A DNA stretch of 64,000 nucleotides from Microbacterium oxydans (GTDB taxonomy: Bacteria; Actinomycetota; Actinomycetes; Actinomycetales; Microbacteriaceae), in the NCBI RefSeq assembly GCF_026559675.1, contig NZ_CP092891.1, positions 1,798,001-1,862,000 of the forward strand, written 5' to 3'. The notes under the pieces were generated by a model. It saw only the letters and a program-made list of their open reading frames with translations. It was not told the origin of the DNA and did not search any database. The position numbers and the translations under genes are program-made. This document shows, one piece after another, positions 14,913-24,442 of the stretch (positions are counted from its first letter, which is position 1; every line of letters begins with the position of its first letter).

Positions 14913-15200
14913 ATGCCCCGCTCCCGCAAGCGCCCTCCGGCGCGCCCTGACACCGAGGACTCGTTCGATCGACTGCTCGCGGGCTGGAAGCGCTCGGAGA
15001 CGCGGCGCGGCAGCGAGTGGACGGTGCAGCCGGTTTCCGCCCTGCAGGCGCAGAAGGAGTACATCTGCCCGGGCTGCGGCCGCACCATCGAGTCGGGGAC
15101 GGCTCATCTGGTCGCGTGGCGCGCGGACGGCGTGCTGGGCGATGCGGCCGACCTGGCCGCTCGTCGGCATTGGCACACACACTGTTGGAGGATGGCGTGA
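14913..15200 (+). CDS. conserved actinobacterial zinc-finger-like protein (95 aa)
   Basis: A basic N-terminus (MPRSRKRPPARP) is followed by a W-K-R-S-E-x4-G-S-E-W-T-V-Q segment. A metal-site-like pattern comes next, C-P-G-C-G near residues 53-57 and H-W-H-T-H-C-W at the end. Homologues in actinobacteria are often labelled ATP/GTP-binding, but no P-loop is present here. GTGA overlap couples it to the downstream hydrolase. Function unknown. Confidence 0.75.
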   Translation: MPRSRKRPPARPDTEDSFDRLLAGWKRSETRRGSEWTVQPVSALQAQKEYICPGCGRTIESGTAHLVAWRADGVLGDAADLAARRHWHTHCWRMA

Positions 15201-15919
15201 GCATGGAGATCCGAGGACCGCTGGAGCTTCCGGCGCAGCGAGAGGACATAGAGCTCGCGACGGCCGACGGACTGACCCTGGTCGGCGAACTCGCCGTTCC
15301 GGAGGAAGCCGCCCCCGTCGCCACCCTCGTGACGCTGCACCCGCTGCCCACCGCCGGCGGCTTCATGGACTCGCACATCATCCGCAAGGCGGCCGCGCGG
15401 CTTCCTGCGCTGGCCGATCTCGCGGTCCTGCGGTTCAACACGCGCGGCACCACCTCACCCCGCGGTACGAGTGACGGCGCTTTCGACGGCGGCGGTGCGG
15501 AGCAGTTCGACGTCGCCGCGGCGATGTCGTTCGTCCGGGAGCGCGGACTGCCGCGTCCCTGGCTCCTCGGCTGGTCCTTCGGCACCGAGCTCGCGCTGAA
15601 GTACGGCCGCGAGCACGAGATCGAGGGCATCATCCTGCTCTCCCCGCCGCTCCATCGCGCGACCGAGGACGAGGTCGCGGCTTGGGCGGCGACCGACGTC
15701 CCGGTCATCGTGCTGGTCCCGGAGTTCGACGACTACCTCCGACCGGCCGAGGCCCGTGAGCGCTTCGCGTCGATCCCGCACGCACAGTTGATCGCCGTCG
15801 AGGGCGGCAAGCACCTGTGGGTCGGCGAGACGCAGACGCGGCGTGTGCTGACGGAGATCGTGGCGGCGGTCAACCCCTCCGCCCTGCCGCTCGCGACGCA
15901 TTGGCCGCCGTCGGCCTGA
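15197..15919 (+). CDS. alpha/beta hydrolase
   Basis: The 240-residue enzyme has the hydrolase fold order: T-L-H-P-L-P near residue 50 (oxyanion region), F-N-T-R-G-T-T-S-P-R-G near 84-94, and the nucleophile elbow G-W-S-F-G near 126-130. A candidate acid comes later, and the histidine is in E-G-G-K-H-L-W-V near 207. It is similar to the small serine hydrolases annotated as YcfP/dienelactone-like esterases; the substrate is unknown. GTG 15197 has GGAGG upstream and overlaps the preceding stop. The next gene is convergent. Confidence 0.85.
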   Translation: MSMEIRGPLELPAQREDIELATADGLTLVGELAVPEEAAPVATLVTLHPLPTAGGFMDSHIIRKAAARLPALADLAVLRFNTRGTTSPRGTSDGAFDGGGAEQFDVAAAMSFVRERGLPRPWLLGWSFGTELALKYGREHEIEGIILLSPPLHRATEDEVAAWAATDVPVIVLVPEFDDYLRPAEARERFASIPHAQLIAVEGGKHLWVGETQTRRVLTEIVAAVNPSALPLATHWPPSA

Positions 15920-15935
15920 GCCGACCGCGGGAGCC

Positions 15936-16997
15936 TCAGAGCTCGTTCATTCGCGGGATCAGCACCTGACGGTAGATGATCAGGATGCTCGCGGCGACGG
16001 GGATGGCGATGAGCGCCCCGAGGAGTCCGAGCAGGCTGCCGCCGGCGAGAGCCGCGACGACGACGACGGCGCCGGGGACCGAGACGGCACGGCTCATGAT
16101 GCGCGGGGAGATCACGTACGCCTCGATCTGCATGTAGACGAGGTAGTAGATGGCCGCGGCGATCGCGATCCCGGGGGAGCCGAGTCCGGGGATGAGGCAG
16201 ACCAGGACGATGATCGTCGATCCGGTCAGCGTGCCGACCAGCGGGATCAGGGAGAAGAAGAACGCGATGATCGCGAGCACCGCCGGGAACGGCGCATCGA
16301 TGATCGACAGGTAGATGGCACTGAGCACGCCGTTGATCACCCCCTGCGTGACCTGTCCCATGACGTAGTAGCCGACCGAGTCCGTGATCTGCTCGGAGAG
16401 GTCGATGAAGCGCTCGCGCTTCGACGCCGGCGCGAGCTGGTACACCGCGCGCTTGAGCGACGGCGTCGACGCCGTGAGGTAGATCGTGAGGATGAGGATG
16501 ATGAAGGCTCCGAAGAGCCCGCTGAGCGCGGCACCGCTGGCGATGAGGACCCCCTGCCCGATGGAGCCGCCGATCTCCGCCAGGTTCGTCGTCAGCCAGT
16601 CCGTGACGTAGGTGAAGACGAGGTCGACCCGCAGATTCGGGAAGGCGTCCTGCATCCATTCCTTGAGGTCGGGGATCAGGGTGCCTCGCTGGACGATCGC
16701 CGAGATCTGCGCGATCAGCTGCGAGATCTGATCCACCAGGACGGGGAGGATGATGAGCACGATCCCGACGAACACCGCGAGCACCGCGAGGATCGTCACG
16801 AGGACCGCGAGCCAGCGCGGCAGCCGACGCCGCTCCAGGAAGGAGACGAGCGGATCGAGGCCCAGGCTCAGGAACAGCGCGGTTCCCACGTAGAGGAGGA
16901 CGCTCGAGAGCGTCTGGACGCTGCTGATCAGCAGGATCCCCAATCCCACGCCGAGTGTCGCCACCAAGGCGGTGCGGAAGGGGTTGTGGATCTTCAT
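15936..16997 (-). CDS. AI-2E family (PerM/YdiK-like) membrane protein
   Basis: The 353-residue product has about seven to eight membrane helices and the family's typical layout: helices at 10-55, a loop with D-P-L-V-S-F-L-E-R-R, then an extracellular region around 100-190. The conserved G-Y-Y-V-M-G-Q motif and P-L-V-G-T-L-T-G-S follow, with repeated glycine-rich helices at the end. Members export small molecules or ions; the substrate cannot be told from the sequence. ATG 16997 follows GAGGAG with suitable spacing. Confidence 0.9.
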   Translation of the reverse strand: MKIHNPFRTALVATLGVGLGILLISSVQTLSSVLLYVGTALFLSLGLDPLVSFLERRRLPRWLAVLVTILAVLAVFVGIVLIILPVLVDQISQLIAQISAIVQRGTLIPDLKEWMQDAFPNLRVDLVFTYVTDWLTTNLAEIGGSIGQGVLIASGAALSGLFGAFIILILTIYLTASTPSLKRAVYQLAPASKRERFIDLSEQITDSVGYYVMGQVTQGVINGVLSAIYLSIIDAPFPAVLAIIAFFFSLIPLVGTLTGSTIIVLVCLIPGLGSPGIAIAAAIYYLVYMQIEAYVISPRIMSRAVSVPGAVVVVAALAGGSLLGLLGALIAIPVAASILIIYRQVLIPRMNEL

Positions 16998-17177
16998 CGG
17001 GTGACTCCTCGGGGTGGCTGGAGCAAGGCTATCCATCAGTCCGGTCGCGTCGCGGGCGACGTGCCGATCCAGCACGCACTGCATCTGCTCGTGGGCAACA
17101 CACAGCTGATTTCGCTAGTCTGAAATGTCGAGTGTTGCGTCGCGGGCAGATGCCCGGGATGCGTGAGGAGACTATTC

Positions 17178-19106
17178 GTGCGTTTCGTATGGGCCGTGGT
17201 GGCCTTCGTGCTGGCCGCCGCGCTGATCGGCGCGGGTATCGCCCAGCGCACCATCTTCCTGGGACCGGAGTCGCAGCAGACGAAGGTCGGCATCGACGAA
17301 CCCGCCCCCTTCGTCCTCCTGGACGGTGACGTGCTCCGGATGCACCCGGGCGCTCAGACCCTCATCGTCCGCGGCGAGGGCGAGATCTTCGGCAGCTACG
17401 GTCGCACGGCCGACATGGAGGCCTGGCTCGCCGACACCGACTACAACCGCGTCACGGTCGACGACGACGGCGACCTCGCGGTCGAGCACGTCGCGGCACA
17501 GGACGACGCGGCCGAAGCCGGTGGCGACGGCGACGGAGCGACGGACGAGCCCGCCGGGCGCGATCCCCGCGGCTCCGATCTCTGGCTCCACTCGTTCACG
17601 GACGAGGGCCGCCTCATCGCCGACAAGATGCAGCTCCCCGAAGGCACCAGCATGCTCGTCGCCTACGACGGCACGCAGGATGCGCCCGACGACATCGTCG
17701 TGTCCTGGCCGCTCGACAACCGGACCCCCTTCGCCGGACCGCTCATGGTCGCCGGTGGCATCATGCTGCTGATCGGCCTCATCCTCTACATCCTCGGGAT
17801 CCGTCACCAGCGTCGCGGACGCGGTCCTCGACGCAAGGGCCCCGGTCCGCTTCCGGCCACCGAGCCGATCGACGTCGCGGTTCTTCCCCCGGCGGAGCGT
17901 GCCGCCATCGAGAGCACCGACGCCCCGGCCGCGGACCCGGCGGCAGCACCGACCGACACCGATGTGGAGGACGCGGAGATCATCGACGACACCAAGGAGT
18001 CCGACACGAAGAGCTCGATGCGCGCAGCCCCCGCCGTGCGCCGTCGCCGTCGCCTGCTCGTCATCCCGGCGCTCGGGCTCACGGCGATCCTGGCCGCCGG
18101 CTGCTCCGCCGACTCGTGGCCGCAGGTCGGCGAGGGCTCGCCGACGCCGTCGCCCAGCCCGACGGTGATCGCGCCCGAGAACCAGAAGCCGCCGGCAGTG
18201 ACCGAAGGCCAGGCCAAGCGCATCCTGAAGGAGATCTCCGAGACCGTGGTGGAGGCCGACACGGCGATGGACATCGACCAGGCGGCCACGCGCCTCGACG
18301 GTCCCGCCCTCGCCGCGCGCACCACCGAGTACGCGCTGCGCGCGAAGATCAAGGGCATGAAGGCCCCCGCGGCGATTCCGACCGACGACTTCGAGGTCAT
18401 CCTCCCGGAGGCGACGGACCGTTGGCCCCGTACCGTCCTCATGCTCTCCAAGAGCACGGGCGACGACACCGTGCCCCCGGTCCTGCTCATGATGTCGCAG
18501 GCGGACCCCTGGTCGAACTACAAGGTCACGAACATGGCCGAGATGTCCGCGGACGCGGTGTTCCCGGACGTCGCCGCACCGTGGCTCGGAGCCTCCCTCG
18601 TCCCCTCGGACTCGGCCTTCCTCTCGATCCCGCCGGCCGAGGTCGCCTCGGCCTTCGCCGATGTGGTCGACTCGGGGGAGAAGAGCGAGTACTACGGCAA
18701 GTTCGACGACCTGTCGCTGAAGCTCGCCGATTCCGTCACCGCCAGCCGTCAGGTCGTGGTGAAGGGCCTCGCCGACAAGGGGGCCGCCAAGACGTCGAAG
18801 GCGTCGTTCGACATGTCGCCCACGAAGGACGCGCCGATCTCGATGACGACGCTCGACAGCGGGGCGATCGTCGCCGTGTCGATGATCGATGTCGAGAGCG
18901 TGAAGCCGACCGCCAGCGACGTGATGATCCGCTTCGGGGAGAACCCCCAGGCCAAGGCGCTGACCGGGGCGACCGAGTCGGCGAAGGGCGTCGAGACGAC
19001 GTACGAGTTCCAGCTGTTCTTCTCGGTCCCCGCGCAGGGGTCGACGGAGCAGATCAGGCTCCTGGCAGTCCACCAGGACCTCGTTTCCGTGAAGGTGATC
19101 AAGTGA
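17178..19106 (+). CDS. membrane protein with internal lipobox and large extracellular C-domain (DUF8094-like)
   Basis: Of 642 residues, the first about 20 form a membrane anchor (V-W-A-V-V-A-F-V-L-A-A-A-L-I-G). An extracellular acidic domain and a second helix (G-P-L-M-V-A-G-G-I-M-L-L-I-G-L-I-L-Y-I-L) near 190-215 follow, then an 80-residue cytoplasmic linker. A basic run R-R-R-R-R-L-L precedes a third helix ending in L-A-A-G-C-S-A-D near 310. That is a perfect lipobox inside the protein, and about 330 extracellular residues follow. GTG 17178 is chosen over 17163 because GAGGAG precedes it. It is coupled by GTGA to the CnoX-like gene. SPase II could split it into two mature proteins. Function unknown. 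Confidence 0.8.
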   Translation: MRFVWAVVAFVLAAALIGAGIAQRTIFLGPESQQTKVGIDEPAPFVLLDGDVLRMHPGAQTLIVRGEGEIFGSYGRTADMEAWLADTDYNRVTVDDDGDLAVEHVAAQDDAAEAGGDGDGATDEPAGRDPRGSDLWLHSFTDEGRLIADKMQLPEGTSMLVAYDGTQDAPDDIVVSWPLDNRTPFAGPLMVAGGIMLLIGLILYILGIRHQRRGRGPRRKGPGPLPATEPIDVAVLPPAERAAIESTDAPAADPAAAPTDTDVEDAEIIDDTKESDTKSSMRAAPAVRRRRRLLVIPALGLTAILAAGCSADSWPQVGEGSPTPSPSPTVIAPENQKPPAVTEGQAKRILKEISETVVEADTAMDIDQAATRLDGPALAARTTEYALRAKIKGMKAPAAIPTDDFEVILPEATDRWPRTVLMLSKSTGDDTVPPVLLMMSQADPWSNYKVTNMAEMSADAVFPDVAAPWLGASLVPSDSAFLSIPPAEVASAFADVVDSGEKSEYYGKFDDLSLKLADSVTASRQVVVKGLADKGAAKTSKASFDMSPTKDAPISMTTLDSGAIVAVSMIDVESVKPTASDVMIRFGENPQAKALTGATESAKGVETTYEFQLFFSVPAQGSTEQIRLLAVHQDLVSVKVIK

Positions 19107-20026
19107 GTGAGATCTCTCCCGCCGCTCTGCGCGGCGCCGTCGACCTGTCGAGCCTCCGCAACCGACCGGCATCGCCGGCAGAGGGGGCGCCGGCTCCCGG
19201 CGTCGTCGATCTCGTCGTCGATGCGACGGACGAGACCTTCGGCCAGATCCTCGAGATCTCGCGGACCGTCCCCGTCGTCGTCGACCTGTGGGCTGAATGG
19301 TGCGGACCCTGCAAGCAGCTGAGCCCGATCATCGAGAAGGTCACCAGGGAGCTCGGCGGACGCGTGCTGCTCGCCAAGGTCGACGTGGACGCGAACCCGC
19401 AGCTCGCGCAGAGCTTCCGCGCCCAGTCGATCCCGATGGTCGTGGCACTGATCGCCGGCCAGCCGGTGCCGATGTTCACGGGCGCGGTGCCCGAGCAGCA
19501 GGTGCGCGACGTGTTCGCCCAGCTGCTGCAGGTGGCCGCGCAGAACGGCGTCACCGGGACCCTCTCGGTCGGGACCGACGCCGATGCCCCCGCTGCGCCG
19601 GAGGAGCCCGATCTGCCTCCGCTGCACGCCGAGGCATACGCGGCGATCGAGGTCGGCGACTACGCCGCCGCGATCCGGGCGTACGAGAAGGCCCTCGCCG
19701 AGAACCCGCGTGACGAGGAAGCCCTTGCCGGTCTCGGCCAGGTGCGTCTGCTCGACCGTGTGCAGGGACTCGACCTGCAGGCGGCGCGTGCCGCGGCTGC
19801 GAACGGCCCCCTCGATGTCCAGGCGCAGTTCGACGTGGCCGATCTCGACCTCGCCGGCGGTCACGTGGACGACGCCTTCGGACGTCTCCTCGACCTGTTC
19901 TCGCAGTTGCCCTCCGACCAGCGCACACCGGTCCGGGAGCGCCTGATCGAGCTGTTCGGCCTCATCGGCGCCGCCGACCCGCGTGTGGTGTCGGCGCGCA
20001 ACCGTCTCTCGTCGTTGCTCTTCTAG
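19103..20026 (+). CDS. CnoX-like thioredoxin/TPR co-chaperone
   Basis: The 307-residue protein has a thioredoxin domain with W-A-E-W-C-G-P-C-K near residues 66-74 and cis-Pro in S-I-P-M. A C-terminal TPR-like helical region follows (Y-A-A-I-E-V-G-D-Y-A-A-A-I-R-A-Y-E-K-A-L near 180-200). This domain order is that of CnoX/YbbN, which protects proteins from oxidation and hands clients to chaperones. Unlike E. coli CnoX, the CxxC motif is intact, so it may keep redox activity. The GTGA overlap with the upstream membrane protein suggests coupled translation. Confidence 0.92.
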   Translation: MSEISPAALRGAVDLSSLRNRPASPAEGAPAPGVVDLVVDATDETFGQILEISRTVPVVVDLWAEWCGPCKQLSPIIEKVTRELGGRVLLAKVDVDANPQLAQSFRAQSIPMVVALIAGQPVPMFTGAVPEQQVRDVFAQLLQVAAQNGVTGTLSVGTDADAPAAPEEPDLPPLHAEAYAAIEVGDYAAAIRAYEKALAENPRDEEALAGLGQVRLLDRVQGLDLQAARAAAANGPLDVQAQFDVADLDLAGGHVDDAFGRLLDLFSQLPSDQRTPVRERLIELFGLIGAADPRVVSARNRLSSLLF

Positions 20027-20034
20027 TGGCGGCT

Positions 20035-20078
20035 TCTTCGAGAGGCGCCTTCTTCCAGAGGCTGTTGCTTCTCGAAGA
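20035..20078. terminator. inverted repeat between convergent genes
   Basis: TCTTCGAGA (20035-20043) and TCTCGAAGA (20070-20078) form a 9-bp stem between the CnoX-like gene and glgB, a likely shared terminator without an obvious T tract. Confidence 0.5.
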
Positions 20079-20099
20079 GCCGTCCGGCCGGCCCGCGCG

Positions 20100-22304
20100 T
20101 CAGCCGTGGCTCACGGTCGGCACGTGCGGCTCGGGCTGATGGCGCAACCACAGTGTCGACAGTGCCGGAAGCGTGACGCTGGCGGTCGGTGATCCACCGT
20201 CGTCGGCGCTCGCGACGACCATGCCGAGGTTTCCGGAACCTCGACCGCCGTAATCGGCCGCATCGGTGTTGAGCACCTCCTGCCAGACGCCCTCGCGGGG
20301 GAGGGCCAGACGGTATCCGCTCCGCTCCACCCCGGCGAAGTTGCTCACGACGACCAGTCGCCCCCCGTGCGCGTCACGCCGCTCGAATGCGATCACCGTC
20401 GGGTCCCAGGTGGGCGCCCCGAGACGGCTGAAGGACGAGCCGTCGTTGTCCCGGGCCCACAGCGGCGCCTGGGCCCGGTACGCGCGGTTCATCGCGCCGA
20501 CGAAGCCCTGCAGCTGTGCGTGGGAGGGCTGATCCAGGAGCCACCAGTCGAGTTCGCGGCCCTCCGACCATTCGGCGAGCTGCCCGAACTCCTGCCCCAT
20601 GAAGAGCAGCTTCTTGCCCGGGTGCCCCCACATGTAGGCGAGGTAGGCACGGACGTTGGCGAGCTTGTGCCAGTGGTCGCCGGGCATCTTGGCGAGCAGG
20701 CTGCCCTTGCCGTGCACGACCTCGTCATGGCTGATGGGCAGCAGGTAGTTCTCGCCGAACGCGTAGACGAACGAGAAGGTCATCTCGCCCTCGTGGTGCC
20801 CGCGATACATCGGGTCACGGGAGATGTACTGGAGCGAGTCGTTCATCCAGCCCATGTTCCACTTGAAGCCGAATCCGAGACCGGCGTGGTCGGTCGGCGC
20901 CGTGACGCCGGGGAAGCTGGTGGACTCCTCGGCGATCATCATGATCCCGGGGTGCAGCCGGTACGCGGTGGCGTTCACCTCCTGCAGGAAGCGGATCGCC
21001 TCGAGGTTCTCGCGCCCGCCGTGGATGTTGGGCTCCCACTCACCTGCTTCGCGGGAGTAGTCGAGGTAGAGCATCGAGGCGACCGCGTCGACGCGGAGGC
21101 CGTCGACGTGGAACTCCTGGAGCCAGTAGAGGGCGTTGGCGACCAGGAACCCCCGCACCTCGGGCCGGCCGTAGTCGAAGATGAGCGTGCCCCAGTCCTG
21201 GTGCTCTCCGCGGCGAGGATCCGGGTGCTCGTAGAGAGGCTGGCCGTCGAAGCGTGCGAGGGCGAAGGCATCCTTGGGGAAGTGACCCGGAACCCAGTCC
21301 ATGATCACGCCGATGCCGGCCTGATGCAGCCGGTCGATCAGGTAGCGCAGGTCATCCGGGCTGCCGAAGCGACTCGTGGGCGCGTAGTACCCGCTGACCT
21401 GGTAGCCCCAGGAGCCTCCGAAGGGGTGCTCGGCGAGCGGCATGAACTCGACGTGCGTGAAACCCGCCTCCGTCACGTGCTGGATCAGCGGCTCGGCGAT
21501 GTCGCGGTACCCGAGCCCCGCGCGCCAGGAGCCGACGTGGATCTCGTAGACCGACAGGGGCTGCGCGACGGCGTGCGTCGCCGCGCGACGGGTCATCCAC
21601 GCGCCGTCCGTCCAGGTGTACGACGATGCGGTCACGACGGACGCGGTGTCGGGCGGAACCTCGGCGGCGAGCGCCATCGGGTCCGCCTTCAGGATCCAGG
21701 AACCGTCTCGGGTGCGGATCTGGTACTTGTATCGCGTGCCGATCGGCAGATCCGGGATGAAGAGCTCCCAGACCCCGCTGACGCCCATGGAGCGCATCGC
21801 GTGGGCCTCGCCGTTCCACTCGTTGTGGTCGCCGACCACACGGACGGCGGTGGCGTTGGGCGCCCAGACCGCGAAGGAGACGCCCCGTTCGCCGTCGTGC
21901 GTGCGGGCGTGGGCCCCGAGGGCCTCCCAGAGACGCTCGTGACGTCCTTCCGCGATCAGGTGCAGGTCGAGATCGCCGAGCGTCGGACGATGGCGGTAGG
22001 GGTCGCCGGACACGGTCTCCTCATGGTGCGCGTAGCGGGTGGCGATCCGATAGGGCAGCGGAGGACCGACGTGCTGAGCCTCCCAGATGCCGTGGGCCAC
22101 ATGGCCGAGCTCGAGCCTGCTGCCGTCGCCGAACACGGCCGCCACTCCGGCGGCGAGAGGGCGTCGGACGCGGATCACGGTGACGGTGCGATCGGCGGCG
22201 TCCTTGCCCGAATGCGCCCCGAGCACGGCATGCGGATCGTGGTGCGTCGCTGACGAGATCGCCTCCCACTCGGTGGATGCGGCGACGTCTTCCGTGTAGC
22301 TCAT
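20100..22304 (-). CDS. glgB: 1,4-alpha-glucan branching enzyme
   Basis: GlgB forms alpha-1,6 branches in glycogen. The 734-residue product has an N-terminal CBM48-type region ([11 protein letters not shown] near 22-32, F-A-V-W-A-P-N-A near 133) and a GH13 barrel. The barrel carries [22 protein letters not shown] (nucleophile Asp), M-I-A-E-E-S-T (acid Glu) and [10 protein letters not shown]-terminal beta domain ends it. The ATG overlaps the glgE stop (ATGA), so the genes are translated together. It should act on polymers made through GlgE. Confidence 0.97.
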   Translation of the reverse strand: MSYTEDVAASTEWEAISSATHHDPHAVLGAHSGKDAADRTVTVIRVRRPLAAGVAAVFGDGSRLELGHVAHGIWEAQHVGPPLPYRIATRYAHHEETVSGDPYRHRPTLGDLDLHLIAEGRHERLWEALGAHARTHDGERGVSFAVWAPNATAVRVVGDHNEWNGEAHAMRSMGVSGVWELFIPDLPIGTRYKYQIRTRDGSWILKADPMALAAEVPPDTASVVTASSYTWTDGAWMTRRAATHAVAQPLSVYEIHVGSWRAGLGYRDIAEPLIQHVTEAGFTHVEFMPLAEHPFGGSWGYQVSGYYAPTSRFGSPDDLRYLIDRLHQAGIGVIMDWVPGHFPKDAFALARFDGQPLYEHPDPRRGEHQDWGTLIFDYGRPEVRGFLVANALYWLQEFHVDGLRVDAVASMLYLDYSREAGEWEPNIHGGRENLEAIRFLQEVNATAYRLHPGIMMIAEESTSFPGVTAPTDHAGLGFGFKWNMGWMNDSLQYISRDPMYRGHHEGEMTFSFVYAFGENYLLPISHDEVVHGKGSLLAKMPGDHWHKLANVRAYLAYMWGHPGKKLLFMGQEFGQLAEWSEGRELDWWLLDQPSHAQLQGFVGAMNRAYRAQAPLWARDNDGSSFSRLGAPTWDPTVIAFERRDAHGGRLVVVSNFAGVERSGYRLALPREGVWQEVLNTDAADYGGRGSGNLGMVVASADDGGSPTASVTLPALSTLWLRHQPEPHVPTVSHG

Positions 22305-24442
22305 GATCGCTCCCTGACCTTCAGGATGTGCACCGGCTCGGCGAAGGCGTCGAGTCGCACGTAGTTGTGGTCGCTCCAGGTCCAGACGGCGCCGGTGAGG
22401 AGATCCTCGACCTCGAACGTCTCGCCGAGCGCCACGCCCCACCGGGTGGTGTCGAGGTGCACGGTGGTCTCGCGCACGGAGTGCGGGTCGACGTTGGCCA
22501 CGACGATGATCGTGTCCGCGCGCCCGGTGCCGGTGAAGAGGGCGGCGAGGTGCTTGCTGTAGACGAGGACGGCGTCGTCGTCGCTCCAGTGCGTGAACAG
22601 GTTGCGGAGCTGTCGCAGGGCGGGGTGCGCCGCGCGGATCTCGTTGAGCCGTCGGAGCAGAGGTGCGAGGGACTCTCCGCGGGCTTCGGCTCCGACCCAG
22701 TCGCGCACCTTGTACTCGTACTTCTCGTTGTCGATGTTCTCCTCGGAGCCGGGCCGAGCCACGTTCTCGAACAGCTCGTAGCCGGCGTAGACCCCGTACA
22801 CCGGACCGGCCGTCGCCGCGATGCAGGCGCGGATGCGATAGGCGGCCCTGCCGCCGAACTGCAGGTACTCGGTGAGGATGTCATGCGTGTTCACGAACAG
22901 GTTGGGCCGCATGTAGTCGGAGGTCTCGTGCGACACGGAGGTGAGGAACTCCTCGAGCTCGGCCTTGGTGTTGCGCCAGGTGAAGTAGCTGTAGCTCTGC
23001 TGGAACCCCACCGCGGCGAGCGCGCGCATCACGGCAGGGCGGGTGAACGCCTCGGCGAGGAAGATCACGTCCGGGTCGGAGGCGTTCACCTCGGCGATGA
23101 GCCACTCCCAGAACTGCAGCGGCTTGGTGTGGGGGTTGTCGACCCGGAAGATCTTCACGCCCTGCGCGACCCAGTGCCGCACGATGCGCAGCATCTCGGC
23201 GTAGATACCGGCCGGGTCGTTGTCGAAGTTCAGGGGGTAGATGTCCTGGTACTTCTTCGGCGGGTTCTCGGCGAACGCGATGGTCCCGTCCGGGAGGGTG
23301 GTGAACCACTCCGGATGCTCCGCGACCCAGGGATGGTCGGGGGAGGCCTGGAGTGCGAGGTCGAGTGCGACCTCGAGCCCTTCCTTCTGCGCGGCCCGGA
23401 CGAAGGAGCGGAAGTCCTGCGCGGTGCCGAGGTCGGGGTGGATCGCGTCGTGCCCGCCTTCTGCGGCTCCGATCGCATAGGGGGAGCCGGGGTCTCCGGG
23501 TTCGGCGGTGAGCGTGTTGTTGCGGCCCTTGCGATGGGTGGTCCCGATCGGATGGATCGGCACGAGGTAGACGACGTCGAACCCCATCGCGGCGACCTCG
23601 GGAAGGCGCTTCGCGGCGGTGCGGAACGTGCCGCTCCTGACCGTTCCGTCCTTCAGACGCCGGGCGCCCTCCGACCGGGGGAAGAACTCGTACCAGGCGC
23701 CGACGCCGGCGGCGGCCCGGTCGACGATGAGCGTGTGCTCCGTCGTGGCGGAACGGAACGTCGTCACCGGGCGTTCCCGGAACACCTCGGCGAGCGCGGC
23801 ATCCGTCGACGTGGCCGATGTCGTCGCGGCGTCCCCGGTGCGGAGGGCGTCGGCGACGGCGAGCAGGCGCTTCCGCTGGGCGGCCGGGCGGTCCTTCTCC
23901 GCGGATGCCCGGGTGAGCAGCTCCGCACCGAGCGCCGCCATCACCGGCACGTCGACCCCGGCGGCGACCTTCAGCTCGGCAGCGTGCGCCCAGGTCGCGA
24001 AGTCGTCGGAGAATCCCTCGAACCGGTAGCGCCATGCACCCTGCTCGTCCAGCGCGATGTCGGCCGACCAGGTGTCGGTGCCGTCGCCGCGCGGCGTCAG
24101 GCGGTGCAGGCTCTCGTCACCCGAGGGGGAGATGAGCCGCACGTGCACGCCGATGGTGTCGTGCCCCTCGCGGAAAGAGACGACGCGGAACGGCACGACC
24201 TCTCCGACGAAGGCCTTCGGGGGGAACCCTCCCGGCACGGCGGGTGCAGGGTCGAGCAGGGGGATGCGCGTCGTGCGCAGCGAGCCGGGGAGATCCGCGT
24301 CACCCGATGCGCGCGTCGGGATCTGAGCGGGGCTCCGGAGAGCCGAGGACCGAGTACCAGCACGTGCAGCCACATCCCGAATGTACCGCGCGGACGCAGC
24401 CGCGGGTAGCGCGCCGCCGGGTGCGTCGGGACCCGGCGTCAT
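22301..24442 (-). CDS. glgE: alpha-1,4-glucan:maltose-1-phosphate maltosyltransferase
   Basis: GlgE extends glucans with maltose-1-phosphate. The 713-residue protein has N-terminal domains with R-I-P-L-L-D-P-A-P and [10 protein letters not shown]. The GH13_3 barrel contains [26 protein letters not shown] (nucleophile Asp) and F-L-A-E-A-F-T-R-P (acid Glu). The first about 50 residues look like an unconserved extension, so translation may begin later. ATG 24442 overlaps the glgX stop as ATGA. Its presence implies a trehalose- or GlgM-linked glycogen route; treS and pep2 are not in the window. Confidence 0.96.
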   Translation of the reverse strand: MTPGPDAPGGALPAAASARYIRDVAARAGTRSSALRSPAQIPTRASGDADLPGSLRTTRIPLLDPAPAVPGGFPPKAFVGEVVPFRVVSFREGHDTIGVHVRLISPSGDESLHRLTPRGDGTDTWSADIALDEQGAWRYRFEGFSDDFATWAHAAELKVAAGVDVPVMAALGAELLTRASAEKDRPAAQRKRLLAVADALRTGDAATTSATSTDAALAEVFRERPVTTFRSATTEHTLIVDRAAAGVGAWYEFFPRSEGARRLKDGTVRSGTFRTAAKRLPEVAAMGFDVVYLVPIHPIGTTHRKGRNNTLTAEPGDPGSPYAIGAAEGGHDAIHPDLGTAQDFRSFVRAAQKEGLEVALDLALQASPDHPWVAEHPEWFTTLPDGTIAFAENPPKKYQDIYPLNFDNDPAGIYAEMLRIVRHWVAQGVKIFRVDNPHTKPLQFWEWLIAEVNASDPDVIFLAEAFTRPAVMRALAAVGFQQSYSYFTWRNTKAELEEFLTSVSHETSDYMRPNLFVNTHDILTEYLQFGGRAAYRIRACIAATAGPVYGVYAGYELFENVARPGSEENIDNEKYEYKVRDWVGAEARGESLAPLLRRLNEIRAAHPALRQLRNLFTHWSDDDAVLVYSKHLAALFTGTGRADTIIVVANVDPHSVRETTVHLDTTRWGVALGETFEVEDLLTGAVWTWSDHNYVRLDAFAEPVHILKVRERS

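Noticed and set aside
20367..22253. 628-codon plus-strand frame over glgB, and a similar one over glgE
   Set aside because: Mirror frames of conserved GH13 enzymes with Val/Arg/Glu bias typical of antisense GC-rich DNA.
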